From assembly GCA_051453625.1 (NCBI GenBank), contig JBOZIK010000001.1, positions 161,383,937-161,447,936 on the forward strand: a DNA stretch of 64,000 bases, written 5' to 3'. The notes beneath the pieces are model-generated. The model worked only from the letters and a program-made list of their open reading frames with translations, had not been told where the DNA came from and searched no databases. Made by a program: the position numbers and the translations under genes. Source of the stretch: Welwitschia mirabilis (lineage: Eukaryota; Gnetophyta; Gnetopsida; Welwitschiales). This document shows, one piece after another, positions 57,991-64,000 of this stretch (position 1 is its first letter; every line of letters begins with the position of its first letter).

Positions 57991-60290
57991 AATAATGATC
58001 GATTGCTCTTGCTCTTACATACATGAAACCAGGTTGTATGCCCATTTGCATACACCAACATCAGTTCTTTTATGTATCTTTAATTTTTTAGATGAAGGTC
58101 AGCTTGTTGAGTTGAGTTTTTATTTCATTCACTATGACATGAGGCTTGACATCTCTTTGTTTGAAGATGTTGTTGTTTCTGCTCTACCAAATGAAATATA
58201 TACAAGTTGAGATCACTGATTTGATGATGCTATGATGAGTGGTTCTCTCTTTGAGCCTATGATTTATCCAATGCAGTAGAGCCTCCCAATTGGCTGAGGG
58301 AGGTTTGATAAGAACTAGTTTAAGAGCGGAAGAGAGGATGGAATAACTTACTTGACATTCAAAGAATAGATGAGAGTGGAATTCTTACATTTGACCACAG
58401 AAGCAACAAGATGGGTCTATTTGGGTACCTATCTTAATATGTCTATCCTTAGTGTTAAGTCAATTGTTGCAAGCAAGGCAAGCAATGAAAGAGTGCTTAG
58501 GGATAACCCACTTATTCCAAACAATATGGTACCAATCCACCTTAGGGTTTATCCCTCTCAGCTGAGCATAGGTAGAGGAGGTAGAGAATAGATTACCTTC
58601 TGCTTTCCATTCTATATTATCATTGATCATTTGTATGCAAGAACCTACTTGATTTCTGAGTTTTAAGACCTTTTTTACTATCCAAGAGGTGCCCTAATTT
58701 TCTTGGTACTTCCAGATGCTTAGGTCTTTAAAATAGTGTTCATGGCATCATTTGACCCATAAGCTGTCTTTTTTGAGTGCCAAATCCCATAACTGAGTCA
58801 TGATTAAAGCTTTGTTCATTAGGACAGCATTGGTCAGCCCTAGTTCATCTTCTATTTTAGGCCTTACTAGGTTTTTCCATGCAATTGGATCTTTTTTGAA
58901 AGGGTTGTGTGACCCATTCCATAGAAATCTCCCACAACTAGCGTCGATTTCAGCAATGATCTTCCTGGGGAGGATAAAAACTCGATACTAAAAGGCAGTT
59001 AAACTTTGAAGCACTACTTTTACTAGGACTAATCTACCTACATAGGAAAGAAATTTATTTGTCTAGGATGTAATACACTTGGTAATGCATAAGGTAATAG
59101 GAAGACAATCAGCACTGGAAAGTTTCCTGGATTTTAGAGGTACTTTGAGGTATCTAACTAGGAGGTAACCTTCTAGAATGTCTAGTATTTGAAGAAATCG
59201 ATCTTTTAGACCTTGGGAGATGCCTCCCATAAATTCTTGACTTTTATTTAGGTTGGCTTCAAGGCCTGACACTTCTAAAAAGTGCTTGAGATTATGGCTC
59301 ATTCATTGGATCGATGGCTCGTCTACATTACAGAAGAGGAATAAATCATCTGCATAGCATAAATGGGTTATATGAAGCTTCTTGTATTTTGGATGAAAGT
59401 GGAACTAGTTTTTCTATGGCATTTGGATTAGAGCTCTGAAGAGCTATTCCATTACAAGGGCAAAGAGATATGGGGATAAAGGGTCACCCTGTCTGAGTCC
59501 TCTCTTTCTTGAGAAGTACCCTGATAATTCTCCATTTATAAGGATTGAGAACTGAGGGGTATTAGCGTAAGTCATAATACAATTGATTGCAATGAGTCAA
59601 AAACCTAACCATTTCATCAAATTTTTGAGGAACTGCCAAGACACTGAGTCATAAGCCTTCCTCAAATCTATTTTGAGGGCACATCTTAGACTTATATGCT
59701 TCCTTTCATAGTGCTGGATAAGTTCTTGGGCTAATAAGATGTTCTGAATAATGCTTCTGTGAGGAATAAATGCACCTTGGGTGTCTCCAATTATAGAGGG
59801 GATGATTTCTTTAATTCTATGGGCTAAGATGTTGGTGATGGCTTTATAGATTACATTGCAACATGCAATTGGTCGAAAATCAGCTGTTGTTCTGGGGCAT
59901 GTTGTTTTTGGAATTAGTATAATTACTGTGGAGTTTATTCCTTTTGGCATTTTAAAATCTCTAAAGAATTCTTTAGCAGCCTTGCAAACATCTAAAAAAT
60001 TGTTTAGCAGCCCTGCAAACATCTTCTCCTATTAAATTCTAGGCAAATTTGAAAAGTTTTGTAGACAACCTATCAGCTCCTGGTGCTTTATTGTTGTCTA
60101 TTATCAGGAAATCTTTCTTAAGTTCCTCTAATGAGATTGATTTACATATAGCTAGACACTGGTCTTCACTTACTTTGGGGCCATAGCTCAAAATTAAAGG
60201 ATCTCACTTGTTCACTTTCCCCTCGGTGCCCTGAAGTATATGTTACTCTAATGTTGATATGACTTCACAATAGTTATGCCCAACAAAATC
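57991..60290 (-). mobile_element. 5'-truncated L1-type LINE, ORF2 remnant
   Basis: Reads on the minus strand. At about 60190-60040: KKDFLIIDNNKAPGADRLST, the KSPGPDG block. The open frame 60022-59597 includes VIILIPKTTCPRTTADFRPI, GDTQGAFIPHRSI and LKIDLRKAYDSVSW. Then [18 protein letters not shown] (about 59505-59450) and the catalytic YADD at 59356-59345. The open frame 59302-59063 follows with SGLEANLNKSQ. A zf-RVT-like end at about 58560-58350 keeps WNKWVIPKHSFIACL and CCFCGQM...HLFFEC, and a C-terminal SRNNNIF block lies near 58170. The endonuclease half is absent, as expected for 5' truncation. At 59975-60025 a word of about 34 bases (TTTAGCAGCC...CAAACATCT) is tandemly doubled. About a dozen stops make it dead. 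Confidence 0.88.
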
Positions 60291-60298
60291 GCAACTTG

Positions 60299-60980
60299 CC
60301 TCTGATACCAAAATGTAAAGCCTGCAATCAAAACTAGAGTTGGAAGCGAGACAAGGTATGATTTCCTAATTAAAATCTTATATAAGTGTAAAACTCAAAA
60401 ATATTTAAATAATTCAAAAGTATAAGTAAGAAAATTCTAATTGAAGGGTATTACTAAGCAATATTCTCGTATTTATTTATAGTTATTTAATTAAAGTAGA
60501 TTAAAGTTTTACCTCAAGTAAGTTGTTAAAATATAATGTATTTAGGAGTATGATTCATCATAAATTTCTACCATTTGATAGGAGGACTTCATACTCAAGA
60601 ATTTAATTAACTAAAGTTTCATGGACTTTATATTATTGGTTATAGAGATTATGCTTTATCTAAATACATATATTTCTAAGTGATAGCTTTTATTATTTAC
60701 CATGGTATTATTTAACATCTTAATTAAAGAATTTAATTGAAGCATAAGACTTGGTGATTAAAGGGCTAAATGCAAATAATTATGTGATCAACTTCTAATA
60801 CAAAATAAAAGGATGTACTTAGGATTCTGTTGTGATTTGAACCTGTGATACTGATGCTAGTGTTCCTATGACTTAACTAGAACACCAAAGTGCATTGAGC
60901 TAAAAAAGATCAGTTGCAAAAATGAAGATAGAATTAGGCAAAGAGTTAATAACGATATATTGCCAAAGATTCTGCTTGGC
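60299..60980 (-). repeat. Minus-strand LTR edge with PBS (family F, copy 2)
   Basis: CCTCTGATACCA at 60299-60310 complements TGGTATCAGAGC (11 of 12 positions), followed after three bases by TGTAAAGCC at 60314, arranged as at 56231-56246. The internal part to its left is replaced by the LINE. The right border of the LTR is not visible. Confidence 0.45.
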
Positions 60981-61517
60981 TAGGACTTTAGGCTAAGTTA
61001 CTTATTAATTATTATGGTTATGTAGGCCTATACAGATGAACCACAATTGCATTTAACTCAACCACAACAAGTCTAGAAGGGAAAGAAATAGAAGTAAAAC
61101 TACCAAAAGATTTTCTCGCTACTGAAGATTTGTAAAATGAGGTTTTCAAGAATGGCAAATAGAGAGATATAATGTGTTACAATTATAGACATAAAGATGG
61201 CATTTGAACAAATTCTGGAAAAGAAATAATTGATGAAATATATCCTACTTGATACTTTAGCATTCAGTGATGGAAAAGATATAAACTAGCAAAGCTACAC
61301 CAAGCAAAAAAAATTAGGTCTACAAATTAGAGATCTTATAAGAGCTGGAAATTTGGAGGTAATGAAAACATGATCAGTGAAAAAATGTAGTGAAAATGAA
61401 CATGTAAATAGTTATAGCTAAGAGAGAAATCAAGAGTGTATTGATTACTAAGAAGGATGTGTAATGCTAGTTTAAGAAATTAAGATACCTAACAGTAGGA
61501 TCTAATGATTGATTAAT

Positions 61518-61520
<3 letters not shown>
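60981..61520. other. Unassigned sequence
   Basis: No recognised gene or repeat. Confidence 0.4.
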
Positions 61521-61588
<68 letters not shown>

Positions 61589-61595
61589 GATAGAT
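61521..61595. repeat. (GA)n microsatellite
   Basis: Uninterrupted GA dinucleotides to about 61582, then GATA variants, ending at the N run. Confidence 0.97.
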
Positions 61596-62587
61596 NNNNN
61601 NNNNNNNNNNNNNNNNNNNNNNNNNNNNNNNNNNNNNNNNNNNNNNNNNNNNNNNNNNNNNNNNNNNNNNNNNNNNNNNNNNNNNNNNNNNNNNNNNNNN
61701 NNNNNNNNNNNNNNNNNNNNNNNNNNNNNNNNNNNNNNNNNNNNNNNNNNNNNNNNNNNNNNNNNNNNNNNNNNNNNNNNNNNNNNNNNNNNNNNNNNNN
61801 NNNNNNNNNNNNNNNNNNNNNNNNNNNNNNNNNNNNNNNNNNNNNNNNNNNNNNNNNNNNNNNNNNNNNNNNNNNNNNNNNNNNNNNNNNNNNNNNNNNN
61901 NNNNNNNNNNNNNNNNNNNNNNNNNNNNNNNNNNNNNNNNNNNNNNNNNNNNNNNNNNNNNNNNNNNNNNNNNNNNNNNNNNNNNNNNNNNNNNNNNNNN
62001 NNNNNNNNNNNNNNNNNNNNNNNNNNNNNNNNNNNNNNNNNNNNNNNNNNNNNNNNNNNNNNNNNNNNNNNNNNNNNNNNNNNNNNNNNNNNNNNNNNNN
62101 NNNNNNNNNNNNNNNNNNNNNNNNNNNNNNNNNNNNNNNNNNNNNNNNNNNNNNNNNNNNNNNNNNNNNNNNNNNNNNNNNNNNNNNNNNNNNNNNNNNN
62201 NNNNNNNNNNNNNNNNNNNNNNNNNNNNNNNNNNNNNNNNNNNNNNNNNNNNNNNNNNNNNNNNNNNNNNNNNNNNNNNNNNNNNNNNNNNNNNNNNNNN
62301 NNNNNNNNNNNNNNNNNNNNNNNNNNNNNNNNNNNNNNNNNNNNNNNNNNNNNNNNNNNNNNNNNNNNNNNNNNNNNNNNNNNNNNNNNNNNNNNNNNNN
62401 NNNNNNNNNNNNNNNNNNNNNNNNNNNNNNNNNNNNNNNNNNNNNNNNNNNNNNNNNNNNNNNNNNNNNNNNNNNNNNNNNNNNNNNNNNNNNNNNNNNN
62501 NNNNNNNNNNNNNNNNNNNNNNNNNNNNNNNNNNNNNNNNNNNNNNNNNNNNNNNNNNNNNNNNNNNNNNNNNNNNNNNNNNNNNNN
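61596..62587. other. Assembly gap (992 N)
   Basis: Unknown bases next to the microsatellite. Open frames across it are artefacts. Confidence 0.99.
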
Positions 62588-64000
62588 GGCAATAAATATT
62601 TCTTCAATAGATCATCATTACTAGGGATAACACTTGGTTCACCCTAAATTGAAGCATTTTAAGATGTTTAAAGCATTTGACCTATGCAAGATTTAAATGT
62701 ACTGAGGACCCATTTTGGGTATTGTAACAAGCATGATCATGAAATGCTGATAAATGTCTCAAATTATCAGGTGTCTTCCCTATGCACCCGAGGCATTATC
62801 ATCCATCAAAATTGCATGATAACATATTAATACAAATAAGGTCACAGGACGGTTTCAATTATTTGCAAGAAAATAAGGGTTATGAGAAGGGAAAGGGCAT
62901 TAAAATATAAACATCTATCCTTATAGTGCCATCCCCTTTGATTACAAGCATGTTTAACAAGATAACTGGCTAGGTCCTCCTTCCAACACACAACCAATTT
63001 GACCTCTCACCTGCAAGTGTTGTGCTTGCCTAACAAAGGACTTTCTTATGCCTATCCTTGGCATTTCTATTGAAGTAAATTCAGAAATGAGCCTAATGCA
63101 CAAAATAATTAAAGAAGGTAACTGTCCATATTTAGCACCCACTCAATGGTGTAATAGTAGAGGACATTTACTAAGAAGAGAGATGTTAGCATTTCAAGTT
63201 CCATTGCAAGCATCAAACCATGATTTTTGAATTAATTTTTTCTCTCCTTTCTTAACTAAAATTTTAATATTAAATTAATTAAAAGAAATATAAATCAACT
63301 TTTCTTGTGATGTGTTGAATTTTTAGGAAAAAGGAAGGGAACATTACATGTTCATTTAAAAAAATTTATTATTAATATATGATCATTACATTCAAGAATT
63401 ATAGTTACATTTAACTAAGGATTTTCAAGAAAAAATTTAAATATAACATAAAAATAATATGGCAAATCATAATTATCCAAAGAAAAGATTTCAAGTATTT
63501 ACAATTTGAATTTGACATGCAATGCAATTGTGAATAAATACATGAAGAAACATTTAAGATTTTCATAAAATTTCATCAAGTAATAATTAAAAAATATGAT
63601 CTCAAATTAACATATTTCATTGCTAAATATTTTAGGGAGAATACTCATCATTCAATATAATATGTATCTTCAAAATAAACTTCATAAAATGCAAATCATG
63701 CACATAATAAAATGGAGTTATCTCTCATTGCAAAAAGAAATATTAAACAAAAAAACATATTATGTTATTATGAAACTTGGTCATATAATGCCAAGTATTT
63801 AAAAATAAATAAGGATTTCAAATTACTCAGCAAGATTTTTCATCAGTACTAGATTAATGATCCTCCACATCCTTATGCCCACTTCAACATTTATACTCTA
63901 AAATTTCCACCTTTCACATAAAATTATGAATGAGAACTATGAAAATCTTATAGCTCCCAGTATGGTTCAAGCAAGACCAGGCAAGATAGGCAAGGATTTT
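62588..64000. other. Unassigned sequence to the window end
   Basis: 62650-63230 is somewhat less AT-rich and has two short overlapping opposite frames (62954-63142 minus; 63048-63230 plus) with no family signature. The rest is AT-rich with no repeat or gene recognised. Confidence 0.4.

Noticed and set aside
61513-61595. Arg-Glu or Leu-Ser dipeptide proteins
   Set aside because: Direct translation of the GA microsatellite.

Overview
The window is nuclear, intergenic plant DNA: very AT-rich, broken by seven runs of N, and made almost entirely of decayed transposable elements nested in one another. Every recognisable protein fragment belongs to a family typical of land plants: Ty3/gypsy chromovirus, Athila/Tat-like gypsy, SIRE-like and Tork/Tnt1-like Ty1/copia, an L1-type LINE, a CACTA transposon, and one piece of a receptor-like cytoplasmic kinase. 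The species cannot be named from the sequence. I see no intact host gene, tRNA, rRNA or CRISPR array. Many stops sit where related proteins have Gln (CAG/CAA), Arg (CGA) or Trp, which fits long-term decay of methylated cytosines.

Layout from left to right. 1-9.1 kb is AT-rich and mostly unassigned, with a gypsy gag remnant (minus strand, 5.5-5.8 kb) and an LTR-like start at 7351. At 9.1-19.7 kb lies a chromovirus arranged LTR - internal - LTR - partial internal. Between its 5' LTR and gag it carries an apparently spliced gene on the opposite strand (about 12088 to 9724), then a 0.7-kb array of about 20-bp repeats, then gag, protease, RT, RNase H, integrase and chromodomain. 19.7-22.5 kb is an Athila/Tat-like gag-protease relic. 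22788-30965 is a structurally complete LTR element (element A) with 1.55-kb LTRs, a PBS, a PPT and a GAAAA target duplication. It keeps gag and a downstream env-position ORF but has no pol.

31936-54161 is a minus-strand relative of A (element B) that keeps protease, integrase and RT remnants. It is split by a 13.4-kb CACTA element (34785-48159, 3-bp ACT duplication). The CACTA element contains a PBL/RLCK-VII kinase exon fragment and a Tork-like copia element (element E, 40549-47925). E has a readable gag-pol and an unusually long GC- and CpG-rich leader. Its two ends do not match its body across a 100-N gap. 54.2-56.2 kb holds tandem LTR-like units. 56.2-60.3 kb holds LTR edges with minus-strand PBSs, a strong inverted repeat and a 5'-truncated LINE with an intact YADD motif. 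60.3-64 kb is unassigned apart from a GA microsatellite beside a gap.

The features most worth a second look are the antisense multi-exon gene plus minisatellite inside a chromovirus, the pol-less SIRE-like family whose second ORF is shared with its pol-bearing relative, and the exact three-level nest B > CACTA > copia with a captured kinase exon. All coordinates of decayed domains are read by eye and are approximate unless a terminal motif is cited.
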